A stretch of 64,000 nt of DNA, taken from assembly GCA_937943625.1 (NCBI GenBank), contig CALEAD010000033.1, positions 1-64,000 on the forward strand, written 5' to 3'. The stretch comes from an uncultured Anaerolineae bacterium (lineage in GTDB: Bacteria > Chloroflexota > Anaerolineae > Promineifilales > Promineifilaceae). Position numbers and translations under genes: made by a program. Below the pieces are notes generated by a model. It did not search any database. It saw nothing but the letters and a program-made list of their open reading frames with translations, and had not been told where the DNA came from. Positions 1-7,688 of this stretch are shown here, piece after piece. Each line of letters begins with the position of its first letter. Within the stretch, counting starts at the first letter, position 1.

Positions 1-132
1 GGTAAGGCAGACGACCCAGTGGCCTATTTGGCGCATAAGGCAAAAGCCCTGTCGTTGATCAAGCAGAAACGAAGGCCAAAACATTTATCCCTGATCCAGC
101 AGATGGACTTGACTATTCCCAAAATTGCTTAA
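1..132 (+). CDS. C-terminal end of an unrecognised protein (5' end outside the window)
   Basis: Frame 1 is open from the first base and ends at the TAA at 130-132. The 43 visible residues are basic (a KQKRRPK stretch near residue 22) and end in IPKIA. I do not recognise the family. The same frame stays open after this stop until a TGA at 343-345 and encodes a plausible membrane helix. The stop could therefore be a nonsense mutation inside one older gene, or the end of a real gene followed by an unrelated open stretch. The window edge prevents a decision. Confidence 0.35.
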   Translation, partial: GKADDPVAYLAHKAKALSLIKQKRRPKHLSLIQQMDLTIPKIA

Positions 133-345
133 CTTGTCACCAATAGTGAAGTATCTATTACCGTTATAGGCATTTCTAATAAACTTCAGTGGCTTACCCT
201 CCCAAATGGTCATTCCTATTTTTACACCGAGCGATATATACCAAGTGATAGTCTTTGGCTTTATTCAGTTCTTGGGATTTTGTTGTCCTTTCTTGTTGGC
301 GTCTTCATAAGCAGGCAAAAGGCTCAAAAAGCAGAACATCTTTGA
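133..345 (+). pseudogene. Open frame with C-terminal transmembrane helix, in frame with the preceding partial gene
   Basis: The 70 codons after the TAA at 130-132 have no ATG, GTG or TTG start near the front, yet they read as sensible protein. There is a polar stretch with VTNSEVSITVIG, then a hydrophobic helix (SLWLYSVLGILLSFLVGVF, about residues 45-63), then a basic end (SRQKAQKAEHL), as in a membrane protein with a short cytoplasmic tail. The continuity with the upstream frame suggests one gene split by a stop codon. A small separate gene with an unusual start is the alternative. No function can be assigned. Confidence 0.3.
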
Positions 346-350
346 AAAAA

Positions 351-483
351 GCCACCCAACACTGTTTGCAGCGGATAGCAGCTTTGCCGCTTCAGGGTAC
401 GCGCCGCGAGCCTGCCGAGTAGTTTTCGGGCGAAGGAGTCTTGCCTGCCCCGCCGCTGCCGCTAAAACCAACCGTTATGCGGC
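351..483. repeat. attC-like imperfect hairpin (candidate integron recombination site)
   Basis: The stretch starts with CCCAAC (355-360) and ends with CCGTTATGCGG (472-482), which contains GTTATGC, a frequent form of the integron right-hand simple site. Between them lie complementary arms GCAGCGG (368-374) and CCGCTGC (453-459), with imperfect pairing around them, giving a folded length of about 130 bases. That layout and size fit an attC site. The left core CCCAAC is a poor partner for GTTATGC, and no integrase gene is in view, so this is only a candidate. Confidence 0.3.
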
Positions 484-552
484 TCTTGCCATCACATCGC
501 AGATGAAGGCTAATGACACAGAGACCTAAAAGCAAGAAAGCAGAGTGAGACT

Positions 553-1281
553 GTGGAGGCTTGTCGAATCCTGTTGGCAGATGACGAGAAAGCGCTCACC
601 GGCTATCTCGCCCCCATTCTGGAACGTGCCGGGTTCGCGGTAACCGTTGTTCATGACGGCGAAGCCGCGTTACGTTATGTCTTCGAAAAGCATCCTGACC
701 TGATTGTCCTCGACCTGCTCATGCCGGGTCTTGACGGTCGCCAAGTCTGCCGCCAACTGCGGGCCGCCGGAGATTGGACGCCTGTGATTATGTTGACCCA
801 CGTGAACACCCAGGTGGACAAGGTGTCAAGTTTGGAAGAAGGGGCTGACGATTATCTGTGCAAGCCTTTTGACCCTCACGAATTAGTGGCCCGCATTCGG
901 GCAGTGCTTCGCCGCAGGCGAGGGCCCGCCAACCAACCTCCTCTCATCAAAGCATCCCGATTGCGTTCTGGAGATCTCATCTTGGATCGCAGAACCCGAC
1001 GGGTAGAACGGGGGGGACAGACCCTGGAACTCACGCCCAAGGCTTTGGCTTTGCTAGAGTACTTGATGCTTCACCCGGACGAAGTGCTGACTCGTGATCG
1101 GCTGCTGGACGCAGTTTGGGGATGGGATTACCCGGTCGCCACACGGGCAGTGGATGTTCGGATCGCCGAGATACGGCAGGCCCTCGGGGATGATCCGGAG
1201 CACCCCTCTTTTATTGAAACGATAATCGGCACGGGTTATCGTTTTCTGGCTTCTGTGGAACCTTGGGAAGATACGCGATGA
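553..1281 (+). CDS. OmpR/PhoB-family response regulator
   Basis: This 242-residue DNA-binding response regulator is the cytoplasmic output of the two-component pair with the next gene. The receiver domain (about 4-120) has the acidic pocket D10-D11, phospho-acceptor D54 in VLDLLMPG, T82 and K104 in CKPFDP. A winged-helix trans_reg_C domain follows (about 135-235), including LTPKALALLEYL and the conserved end GTGYRF. The chosen start is GTG at 553. The stop overlaps the kinase start by four bases (ATGA). Four phased GTTAC repeats just after the kinase are the likely binding site, so the secreted peptidase at 2349 is the probable target; this is inference. Confidence 0.93.
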   Translation: MEACRILLADDEKALTGYLAPILERAGFAVTVVHDGEAALRYVFEKHPDLIVLDLLMPGLDGRQVCRQLRAAGDWTPVIMLTHVNTQVDKVSSLEEGADDYLCKPFDPHELVARIRAVLRRRRGPANQPPLIKASRLRSGDLILDRRTRRVERGGQTLELTPKALALLEYLMLHPDEVLTRDRLLDAVWGWDYPVATRAVDVRIAEIRQALGDDPEHPSFIETIIGTGYRFLASVEPWEDTR

Positions 1282-2207
1282 AACGCCGTTGGTTCTGGTG
1301 GGTTGCCTTGATCGGAATTCCCCTTCTTGCTGCTCTCGGCGTGACGGCGGGACTCCAACAAGGCGTGGTGCCCAATCCGGTGTTTCGGCTGCAAGTTCGG
1401 GCCGACCTGGGGACATGGATTCTGCTCGGTAGCGCAGTTGTTGTCTTGATCCTGCTACTCATAGTCGCCGGGCGTAAGGGCGTGCGCCATCTCCTTCAAC
1501 GATCTCTGGCGAGCGCTCAACACGAACACTTTCTATCCAGGCTCCGTTTCATCCGCCGCCTTGACCACGAGTTGAAGAACCCTCTAGCCACCATCCGTAC
1601 TCAACTGGCTTATCTGGCAGAGCAAGCAGGAGGAGATTCCCTTGAGCAGGTACTGGACGATATAATGGCCCAGGTAGAACGAATGGGTCGGCTAATAGCC
1701 CACTTGCGCAAACTGGCAGAGTTGGAGGAACAACCCATTGAGCACTCGCCCGTGGACGTGGTGTCGCTTCTGCGCGAAGTGGTGGAGGCGAGCCAGACCC
1801 ATCCCCATTATGAAACGCGCCGGGTGAACTTGCTGCTGCCCCAGGCCCCCTGGCCATTGCCTGCTGTAAAGGGCGACCGCGACCTGTTATGGCTGGCTTT
1901 CTACAACCTTTTGGACAACGCTCTCAAATTCACCCGTCCCGGCGACCTGATCGAGATACGCGCCTATGAGGATGGCAGTTCAGTGACCATTGAAATTGCC
2001 GATACCGGGCCTGGAATCGCCGCAGATGACCTCCCCTATATTTTTGAAGAACTCTATCGAGGGGGCAATGCCCAAGGATGTGAGGGCAGCGGCCTGGGAC
2101 TGGCATTGGTGCAAACGATCGTAAAACGCCATAGAGGGAGCGTTAAGGTGCGTAGCCGTCCCGACCGGGGGACGGTTTTCACTCTGAGTCTACCCATTGT
2201 CTCCTAA
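1278..2207 (+). CDS. Membrane sensor histidine kinase
   Basis: A 309-residue histidine kinase that should phosphorylate the response regulator encoded just upstream. Two membrane helices lie at about residues 5-25 and 45-65 with only about 20 residues between them, so it probably senses within or near the membrane rather than with a large external domain. HisKA carries the phospho-accepting His in LDHELKNPLATI. HATPase_c shows the N box (LLDNALKFTRPGD), G1 (ADTGPGIA), the F box (YIFEELYRG) and G2 (GSGLGLALV). The ATG at 1278 overlaps the regulator stop, which implies translational coupling. A TTG 15 bases earlier is also in frame but less likely. Confidence 0.92.
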   Translation: MKRRWFWWVALIGIPLLAALGVTAGLQQGVVPNPVFRLQVRADLGTWILLGSAVVVLILLLIVAGRKGVRHLLQRSLASAQHEHFLSRLRFIRRLDHELKNPLATIRTQLAYLAEQAGGDSLEQVLDDIMAQVERMGRLIAHLRKLAELEEQPIEHSPVDVVSLLREVVEASQTHPHYETRRVNLLLPQAPWPLPAVKGDRDLLWLAFYNLLDNALKFTRPGDLIEIRAYEDGSSVTIEIADTGPGIAADDLPYIFEELYRGGNAQGCEGSGLGLALVQTIVKRHRGSVKVRSRPDRGTVFTLSLPIVS

Positions 2208-2213
2208 CCCCTT

Positions 2214-2250
2214 GTTACACGCCGTTACATGGCTGTTACACCGCGTTACC
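2214..2250 (+). promoter_or_regulatory. Phased GTTAC direct repeats, likely response-regulator operator
   Basis: GTTAC occurs at 2214, 2224, 2235 and 2245, with spacings of 10, 11 and 10 bases, i.e. one per helical turn on the same DNA face. OmpR/PhoB-type regulators bind tandem direct repeats with this period. The site lies directly after the kinase gene and about 100 bases before the C39-like peptidase start. A possible -10 element (TATATT, 2282-2287) follows at a distance suited to activation from these repeats. Confidence 0.6.
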
Positions 2251-2348
2251 CGGCCGATATACGCTTGAAACATGAACGATGTATATTGTGACCAGGATGA
2301 GCAAGCCGGATGTTTCTCAAACCCAACACAAGATGGTGGAGGTGTACA

Positions 2349-3233
2349 ATGCGCAGGTTAATTCTCTTTTTGGTATTGGCTCTCCTGGTCATAGCCACCG
2401 GTAGCCCATTTGCGCAAGGGCAGGAACCTGTTCCTATCGCTCCTGGTGTGGATATTCCACTGGAAGCAGAGCAATTCCTCTATCCGCCGGATTCCCTGGG
2501 CGCCCCAGAAGGCACGGTGTGGGGAACGGCAAACGGCCAGGAAGTGCCTCTGGCTCCAGGGGTCTCGATTCCACTGGAAGCAGAGCAATTCCTCTATCCG
2601 CCGGATTCCCTGGGCGCTCCAGAAGGCACGGTGTGGGGGACGGCAAACGGCCAGGAAGTGCCTCTGGCTCCAGGGGTCTCCATTCCACTGGAAGCCCCTC
2701 AGAAGATCCTGGAGTGGAGCGAGACTGATGTTCCGCTACCGGATGCGACGATTCTGCTGGACGTTCCGCTCTTCAGCCAAAACGATCCCGCCTGGAAGAA
2801 CAACATCATGCAGACCTGCGGCCAAACGATTGGCGCCGCCGGTTGTGCTTTAACCTCGACGGCGATGGTCTTCAAGTACTATGGTGCGGTCAACAAGAAT
2901 CCCGGTCAACTGAATACCTGCCTGGGGAACTCTGCTTGCCCGATCTACTGGGACGTGGCAGCAGACTCGTGTAGTGAAAACAGGGCCACCTGGGTAGGCT
3001 CGTGGAGTTTCTCCTACAACAAACTCCAGAGTATGCTCTCGGCCGGTAGGCCCCCCATTGTCCTGCTGGTCAAAGGTTCCTCAACCCACTTTGTGGTGGT
3101 CAGGTCTGGAAGCGGTAGTCAACCCGGTGGGTATCAGATCAACGATCCGTGGGATGGTGCAATCAAGTCACTGAGCGCCTACACCAACAATGGGTGGACG
3201 TTGGATTCTATCCGAGAATTCGCCAGACGGTAG
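2349..3233 (+). CDS. Secreted C39-like peptidase with 38-residue tandem repeats
   Basis: An exported protein of 294 residues. ATG 2349 is chosen because GGAGG precedes it by seven bases and a clean signal peptide follows (MRRLILFLVLALLVIATGSPFAQG). Residues about 25-118 are a repeat region with a period of 38 residues (motifs PLEAEQFLYPP and GTVWGTANGQEVPLAPGV). A C39-like cysteine peptidase domain (C39_2 type) follows, with GCALTSTAMV holding the likely catalytic Cys, then THFVVV with the His and INDPW with the Asp/Asn. It probably cleaves or binds peptides outside the cell. The upstream phased repeats suggest control by the preceding two-component pair. Confidence 0.8.
   Translation: MRRLILFLVLALLVIATGSPFAQGQEPVPIAPGVDIPLEAEQFLYPPDSLGAPEGTVWGTANGQEVPLAPGVSIPLEAEQFLYPPDSLGAPEGTVWGTANGQEVPLAPGVSIPLEAPQKILEWSETDVPLPDATILLDVPLFSQNDPAWKNNIMQTCGQTIGAAGCALTSTAMVFKYYGAVNKNPGQLNTCLGNSACPIYWDVAADSCSENRATWVGSWSFSYNKLQSMLSAGRPPIVLLVKGSSTHFVVVRSGSGSQPGGYQINDPWDGAIKSLSAYTNNGWTLDSIREFARR
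2423..2697 (+). repeat. 114-bp in-frame tandem repeat within the C39-like gene
   Basis: CCACTGGAAG recurs at 2457 and 2571, and CCACTGGAAG again at 2685, each 114 bases apart, which is exactly 38 codons. The two full copies differ at only a few bases, and a diverged half copy precedes them. Such near identity points to recent duplication and likely copy-number variation between strains. Confidence 0.9.
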
Positions 3234-3294
3234 GTGTTCTCGATTCATCCGGCTTGCTCCATCATACATACCATACTCGTTGGAGGAGATTGTG

Positions 3295-3975
3295 ATGATG
3301 AGCAAAACGATTTCAAACCTGATTTTTCTTCTCCTGTTTGTGGGACTATTGGCGGGTCTGAACGGCTGCGGACGAAGCAGTGAGATGCCCACAACAGTGC
3401 CGTCGCCCACCGAGACGTTGCCTGCCCTGGCTCCGGGTACAACAGTGGTTGTGGATATTTGTCAGGAAAACCCCGCACATCCAAACTGTATCGGACTACA
3501 AGAACCAACGCCGACGGCACAAAGCAGTTATTCTGATCCTTGGCAAACTTTTGCTGACCCATTAGGCCGCTTCACCTTTCCTTTTCCTGCCGGATGGTAC
3601 ACGATGACAGTTACGCCGGATCCTGCCGATGGCGTGCGGGTGATGGACGCTTCATACCTACAGGAAAGCACTCGCTGGGTCAGTCTTCAGGTCTTTCAAA
3701 ATCCTCACCGGGCTTCCCTACCGGTATGGATTGCCGAACACGGAACAGGATGGATCGGCGAGATAACCGAAGAGGAGGAGGGATGGATCGGCGGCGTGCC
3801 GGTACTGCGCCAACGACTGGAAAACAACGAGCCGGATATGGGTGGCCCCTACATCTATGCCCTTCTGTGGTATTCCGATGGGGACTCTATCCTGTGCTGG
3901 ACGGCATGGCCGGGCGAGCAGGTCGAAACCATTGAGTTACTGGAACAGATGGTGTCCGGTTTCCGCAAGCCATGA
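3295..3975 (+). CDS. Lipoprotein of unknown function
   Basis: A 226-residue protein with a lipoprotein signal: a hydrophobic stretch LIFLLLFVGLLAG ending in lipobox LNGC, so Cys24 or close to it would be lipidated. A Thr/Pro-rich linker (TTVPSPTETLPALAPG, later QEPTPTAQSS) leads to a compact domain of about 140 residues with many aromatic residues (DPLGRFTFPFPAGWYTMTV). This resembles PsbP/MOG1-like folds that begin with a 'FSFPYPxGW' pattern; the fold is inference. GGAGGAG precedes ATG 3295, and GTG 3292 is possible. It overlaps the next lipoprotein by four bases, so the two are co-translated. Confidence 0.75.
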   Translation: MMSKTISNLIFLLLFVGLLAGLNGCGRSSEMPTTVPSPTETLPALAPGTTVVVDICQENPAHPNCIGLQEPTPTAQSSYSDPWQTFADPLGRFTFPFPAGWYTMTVTPDPADGVRVMDASYLQESTRWVSLQVFQNPHRASLPVWIAEHGTGWIGEITEEEEGWIGGVPVLRQRLENNEPDMGGPYIYALLWYSDGDSILCWTAWPGEQVETIELLEQMVSGFRKP

Positions 3976-5249
3976 GACAAAGAAATCGGTTACTTTTGTT
4001 AAGCCTGGTCTTACTCGTCGGCTGCCGAGGGGTGCTGGAGGTCCGCTTTGAGCAGGAGCCGCCCCCCTCGGCGCCTGTTTTAGGGAGGGTGGCCTACATT
4101 GCCGGGGGCGATGTGTGGGTCGTGGACCTGGACGCCGAGCAGCGAACACGTCTGACCCGAGATGGTCGCAACAGCCGTCCACGCTGGTCTGCCGATGGGC
4201 ATTGGATCGCTTACCAGAAGGGCGACCAACTTTGGGTTGCTGAGGTCGGCTCAAGAAGAGAATATCTGGTCAGTGAACAACCGGTGAGCAAGTTTGCCTG
4301 GTCCCCTGTGGAAAATCGGTTAGCCTATCTTTCCACAGCCGGCGGGTTGGTTATATGGGAGACCGGTCGGCAGAATATCCAAACCCTGGTCGCAAGTGAG
4401 AGGGGAATTACGCTAAGGCATATCACCTGGGAACCGACCGGCAAGTGGCTGGCCTATGAAACCGAGCAAGCGGGGGAGTGGCAACTGTGCCGGGTTTCTC
4501 TGGATGGGACAACTTTTACCATGTACACAACAGATGAGCTGACTTGGGTGCCTCGCCTGGCCGGCTGGTCGGTGGATGCTCAATGGCTGCTGACCTGGGT
4601 TGGGCCGGCCTCGGCGTTGGCCTGGGAGGATGGTTTGCCTCTATGCCTGATACCTGCGCTGGGTGGGACGCCTCGTTGTTTGGAGCAAAAGATGCTTCTC
4701 CATTCAGACTGGCTTTCCTGGTCTCCTGGTGGGCAACTGGCATTTGTTGCCGGAGAAGGACGAGAAACCTGGGTTAACAAAGGGCTGGCGCTGATGGACC
4801 CGGCATCTCTGGCCATACATTGGTTGATAGACCATACCGAACAGGCGCCGATCCAACCAGCCTTTTCTTCCGATGGCGAGCGTCTGGCTTATAGCGCCGG
4901 TCCTCCGACGCCGGCTGAGGCCGCTTATGCCCGGCGAGATGTCGCCCTGGCCCAACGACGCATCTGGGTCATAGAGGTCTCTTCTGGGCAAAGGCGTCGG
5001 TTGACCAATGAAGATCGTTTTCGAGATGAATCTCCGTCGTGGTCTTCCGATGGCAGCTATATTCTATTTGTCCGTCTTGGCGAAGAGGGAGCCAGCCTTT
5101 GGTTAACGGGGTCCGATGGGAGCAACCTGCGTCAGGTCGTATCCGAACTTACCCCTAAGCCGGACCCGATGGGTAAATATGGCTACGTAGACTGGCAAGT
5201 CCTGTGGGATTGGTGGCAACCACAAGAAATACAGAGGATTGCGCCATAG
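3972..5249 (+). CDS. TolB-like beta-propeller lipoprotein
   Basis: A 425-residue lipoprotein with a short signal and lipobox LLVGC near residue 18. The rest consists of WD40/TolB-like blades with the recurring pattern 'W/PRWSxDGxWIAY': SRPRWSADGHWIAYQ, FAWSPVENRLAYL, PAFSSDGERLAYS, PSWSSDGSYILFV. Six or so blades would form a propeller on the outer face of the membrane, probably a protein-binding scaffold. ATG 3972 overlaps the stop of the upstream lipoprotein (ATGA), so the two are likely partners. No enzymatic motif is visible. Confidence 0.85.
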   Translation: MRQRNRLLLLSLVLLVGCRGVLEVRFEQEPPPSAPVLGRVAYIAGGDVWVVDLDAEQRTRLTRDGRNSRPRWSADGHWIAYQKGDQLWVAEVGSRREYLVSEQPVSKFAWSPVENRLAYLSTAGGLVIWETGRQNIQTLVASERGITLRHITWEPTGKWLAYETEQAGEWQLCRVSLDGTTFTMYTTDELTWVPRLAGWSVDAQWLLTWVGPASALAWEDGLPLCLIPALGGTPRCLEQKMLLHSDWLSWSPGGQLAFVAGEGRETWVNKGLALMDPASLAIHWLIDHTEQAPIQPAFSSDGERLAYSAGPPTPAEAAYARRDVALAQRRIWVIEVSSGQRRRLTNEDRFRDESPSWSSDGSYILFVRLGEEGASLWLTGSDGSNLRQVVSELTPKPDPMGKYGYVDWQVLWDWWQPQEIQRIAP

Positions 5250-5788
5250 TATATGGCCGTATATATGGCCGTCCTCTCGATGCGGGGCAGATGGGCAATG
5301 TAAGCAGAGTCGAGGTCGGGCACAGCGGAGAAGCCGCATAACATTGCATCAAGCCGACCGCGCCTGTGGCGCGTGCTGGCCGGCGGGGAAACGCGCTTTG
5401 GAGCGTGTCTGCTGGCGCAGGGGCTTTCCACGCAGGCGGCGCGGCAGCTTATGCTTATCGTTAGGGCGGGCCGCTATCCAGTCATTTTTGCAGGTTTTTG
5501 GTCGTAGTTCTTTTCTAAAGTGATGGCCGGTTCTCGTGGTGCAAGTTTGGCAAGGTTTTGGAGAGTGGCAAAAGGGTTGGAAGGTAAACGGCCGTTCGCC
5601 TTTTTACTGTTTTCTCGTGGCGTAGGGGTTGGATGGGGAACGGCCACTTCGACTTCGCTCAGTGCAGGCCGTTTCGCTCAGCAAAAGTGATGGACATGAA
5701 ACGCCCCCAACTGTTGCAGGTTTTGCGGAATGAAGAGTTGGTGGGTGGGAACGGCCGTTGGTAAAAAGCAAAAGTGGTGGATGGAATG

Positions 5789-5848
5789 TTAGCGGCCAAA
5801 GTGAATGGCTGAAAACGAGGCATTTGAGCTATTCATTTTGGCCGCTAA
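5789..5848. repeat. Long hairpin (22-bp arms) between convergent genes
   Basis: The arm TTAGCGGCCAAAGTGAATGG (5789 on) pairs with the arm ending CATTTTGGCCGCTAA (5848). Two of 22 positions mismatch, and both would be G-U pairs in RNA. The loop is about 16 bases. It has no U tract, so it is a possible processing or stability element rather than a standard terminator. Confidence 0.75.
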
Positions 5849-5850
5849 TA

Positions 5851-5887
5851 CCAGACCAAGCAGCTCTGCGGAAGCTGTCTGGTCTGG
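5851..5887. terminator. Second hairpin directly after sufE, possible transcription end
   Basis: CCAGACCAAGCAGCT (5851-5865) pairs with AGCTGTCTGGTCTGG (5873-5887) around a 7-base loop. It begins three bases beyond the sufE stop. A U run is missing, so termination would have to be of a non-canonical type. Confidence 0.45.
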
Positions 5888-5889
5888 CG

Positions 5890-6303
5890 CTAGGCCGCTA
5901 ACTGTTTCATATAGCGCAAAATGGCGCCAATGCCATTCAGGCGTTGTCCGCTAAGCACTTCTTGTAACCCCATTTGCAGGTAAAACTCGTTGGGTACGGC
6001 CTGAATTTCCGCCGGGGAACGGCCGTTCAGCCCACGGTGCAAAATAGCGGCAAAGCCACGCACAGTCGGCGCTTCAGGGGGCACGTCTATAAAGTAATTC
6101 ACCTGCCCGTCTTGCTGCTCCGCATAAATAAACACCGGCGACATACATTCATGCACCTGATTGGCATCCTGCTTGCCAGCATAACGCGCGGGAAGCGGCG
6201 GCAGACTTTCCGCCAGCTCTAGCAAATACTCCAGCTTTTCCTGCCCCTGGCAGTAAGAAAAATCGGTCACTATTTTCTGTAGTTCAGGTGGTAAATTCTC
6301 CAT
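5890..6303 (-). CDS. sufE: SufE-like cysteine desulfurase activator
   Basis: A 137-residue SufE-family protein. SufE accepts the persulfide sulfur from the cysteine desulfurase SufS and passes it to the SufBCD Fe-S cluster scaffold in the cytoplasm. Family features are visible: an N-terminal EKLEYLLELAESLPPLP helix, the catalytic Cys in VHECMSPV (Cys53), and the later GRSPAEIQAVP and MGLQEVLSGQRLNGI segments. The length is normal. It lies 32 bases after the ArsA-like gene on the same strand, probably in one transcript. No other suf genes are in the window. Confidence 0.92.
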   Translation of the reverse strand: MENLPPELQKIVTDFSYCQGQEKLEYLLELAESLPPLPARYAGKQDANQVHECMSPVFIYAEQQDGQVNYFIDVPPEAPTVRGFAAILHRGLNGRSPAEIQAVPNEFYLQMGLQEVLSGQRLNGIGAILRYMKQLAA

Positions 6304-6335
6304 CTTGTGCCTTATCCGTAGCTGCCCAGCGATAA

Positions 6336-7517
6336 TCAGGCAGGTAACTCTTCTTGTACGGGCCTGAAATCTACTTCCAGGATGCCGTTGATCAAACGGC
6401 CGCCTGCCGCTTTGCGCTTGGCCAATACCATAGGCAGAATCATTTCTCGTTTGAAGTTGCCAATGGTAATAAACAACTCATCACCTCGTTTGCGCAAGGA
6501 GACATCGTTGCTGGTGACAAAGGGCATGGGGATGCGCAGTTGGTAACGGCCGTCGGCCAATTCCACCACATCCTGCACCGATCCGCGGTAGAAAATCTCC
6601 GCCGGGTCATTTTCGCCAAAACAATCATGCGCCAGTTGCGCCAGCGCCGCCATGCCCACAACCTCATAGGCATAATACGGAACGCGCCACAGCGGCAGCG
6701 GGCGAAAATTGTCTTCAATCATCTGCAGATACCTGGCCTGAAGCTCACGTCGCTGCCGGTAAAAAGCGCCATCGGCCGCTGATTCAGGCAGGATGCGATT
6801 GATGATCACGCTGTCCACGGGGTAGTTAAAGAGACCCAGGTAACTGATAGCACGCTCCGCCTCACGAATGACCATCTTTTCCGGCTGCAGCACCACGCGA
6901 TAGCTGCTGATGGCAGGATCGCTGAGCGTTTTGCGCAGTTCGGCCGTTGCCGTATCAAGTTTGTTCAGCGCCTCCATAACTTCTGCCGGCCCTTGTAACA
7001 GTCGCCCGGCAAATGGCTTCAGGACGCGCACAACGCCGCGCTCAAAGCGGCTGATGTGCCCGGCATACCAGCGAAAGGTATCGGGCATGGTCAACAGGCG
7101 GATGGTCTCTCCAGTGGGCGCCGCATCAATGATCACGCGGTCAAAGTTGCGCTCGGTGGCCTGTTTGTTGATGTGCAACAGAGCAACAATTTCGTCCATG
7201 CCAGGAATAGCAGAAAGTTCATCGGCAATGACGTTGTTGATTCCCTGCCCCATAATGATGCTAGAAACGAAGTTTTGCAGCGTGCCCCAGTAATTTTGTA
7301 CGTCGGCGACCACGCTGATTTCTTGCGCCCAGAGATTGTCGGCGATTTCAATCGGTTTGTCGGAGAGGGGTATATCGAAAGAATCGGCCAAACTGTGGGC
7401 AATGTCTGTGCTGGCAACCAGTGTCTTGTAACCCAGGGCCGCACTGCGCACGGCCGTTGCGGCCGCCACCGTAGTTTTGCCTACGCCACCTTTACCCAGA
7501 TAGAGAATAATGCGCAT
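6336..7517 (-). CDS. ArsA/Get3-family ATPase with C-terminal HSP20-like domain
   Basis: A 393-residue P-loop ATPase of the ArsA/Get3 family. The deviant Walker A motif GKGGVGKTT lies at residues 8-16, and the DTDIAHS-type switch I appears as ASTDIAHSLADSF. The last 80 or so residues (GRYQLRIPMPFV to GILEVDFRP) form the HSP20-like beta-sandwich seen in many bacterial and plastid homologues. It has a single ATPase half, so it should act as a dimer. There is no arsenic operon nearby; a role in membrane-protein targeting or chaperoning is more plausible than arsenite transport, but that is inference. GAGGAGAAG precedes the ATG. Confidence 0.88.
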   Translation of the reverse strand: MRIILYLGKGGVGKTTVAAATAVRSAALGYKTLVASTDIAHSLADSFDIPLSDKPIEIADNLWAQEISVVADVQNYWGTLQNFVSSIIMGQGINNVIADELSAIPGMDEIVALLHINKQATERNFDRVIIDAAPTGETIRLLTMPDTFRWYAGHISRFERGVVRVLKPFAGRLLQGPAEVMEALNKLDTATAELRKTLSDPAISSYRVVLQPEKMVIREAERAISYLGLFNYPVDSVIINRILPESAADGAFYRQRRELQARYLQMIEDNFRPLPLWRVPYYAYEVVGMAALAQLAHDCFGENDPAEIFYRGSVQDVVELADGRYQLRIPMPFVTSNDVSLRKRGDELFITIGNFKREMILPMVLAKRKAAGGRLINGILEVDFRPVQEELPA

Positions 7518-7657
7518 AACTTCTCCTCATCAATTTCGCTTGCGGATTTTGGCTTGCGGTTTGCGGCTCTTCGATGCCAGAGCTCTTGCGTGCCGCTTCC
7601 TGATCTCCAACTCCTGAATTATACGCGCTTTTTGCCCAGACGTTGTCCCCTCTCATG

Positions 7658-7683
7658 AAAAAACGCCCTCGTTATCGAGGGCG
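7658..7683 (-). terminator. Intrinsic terminator of the GNAT gene
   Basis: On the minus strand the stem CGCCCTCG/CGAGGGCG with an ATAA-type loop is followed by six T residues. It starts a few bases after the acetyltransferase stop and separates that gene from the arsA-sufE pair. Confidence 0.9.
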
Positions 7684-7688
7684 CTTGA

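Larger units (their letters stand above)
5250..5889. other. Intergenic region between convergent genes, no supported gene
   Basis: The stretch separates the plus-strand lipoprotein from minus-strand sufE. It holds several copies of the genome-wide palindrome core CGGCCGT (for example near 5598 and 5753), G-rich non-coding DNA, and two strong hairpins at its right end. I find no reading frame with a ribosome-binding site and plausible protein. Confidence 0.6.

Noticed and set aside
126-170. Short TAAC...GTTA inverted repeat as a second attC site
   Set aside because: At about 45 bases it is too short for attC and lies inside an open frame; likely chance.
2423-2697. CRISPR-like periodic repeat
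   Set aside because: The 114-base period is exactly 38 codons inside a secreted protein, and there are no unique spacers.
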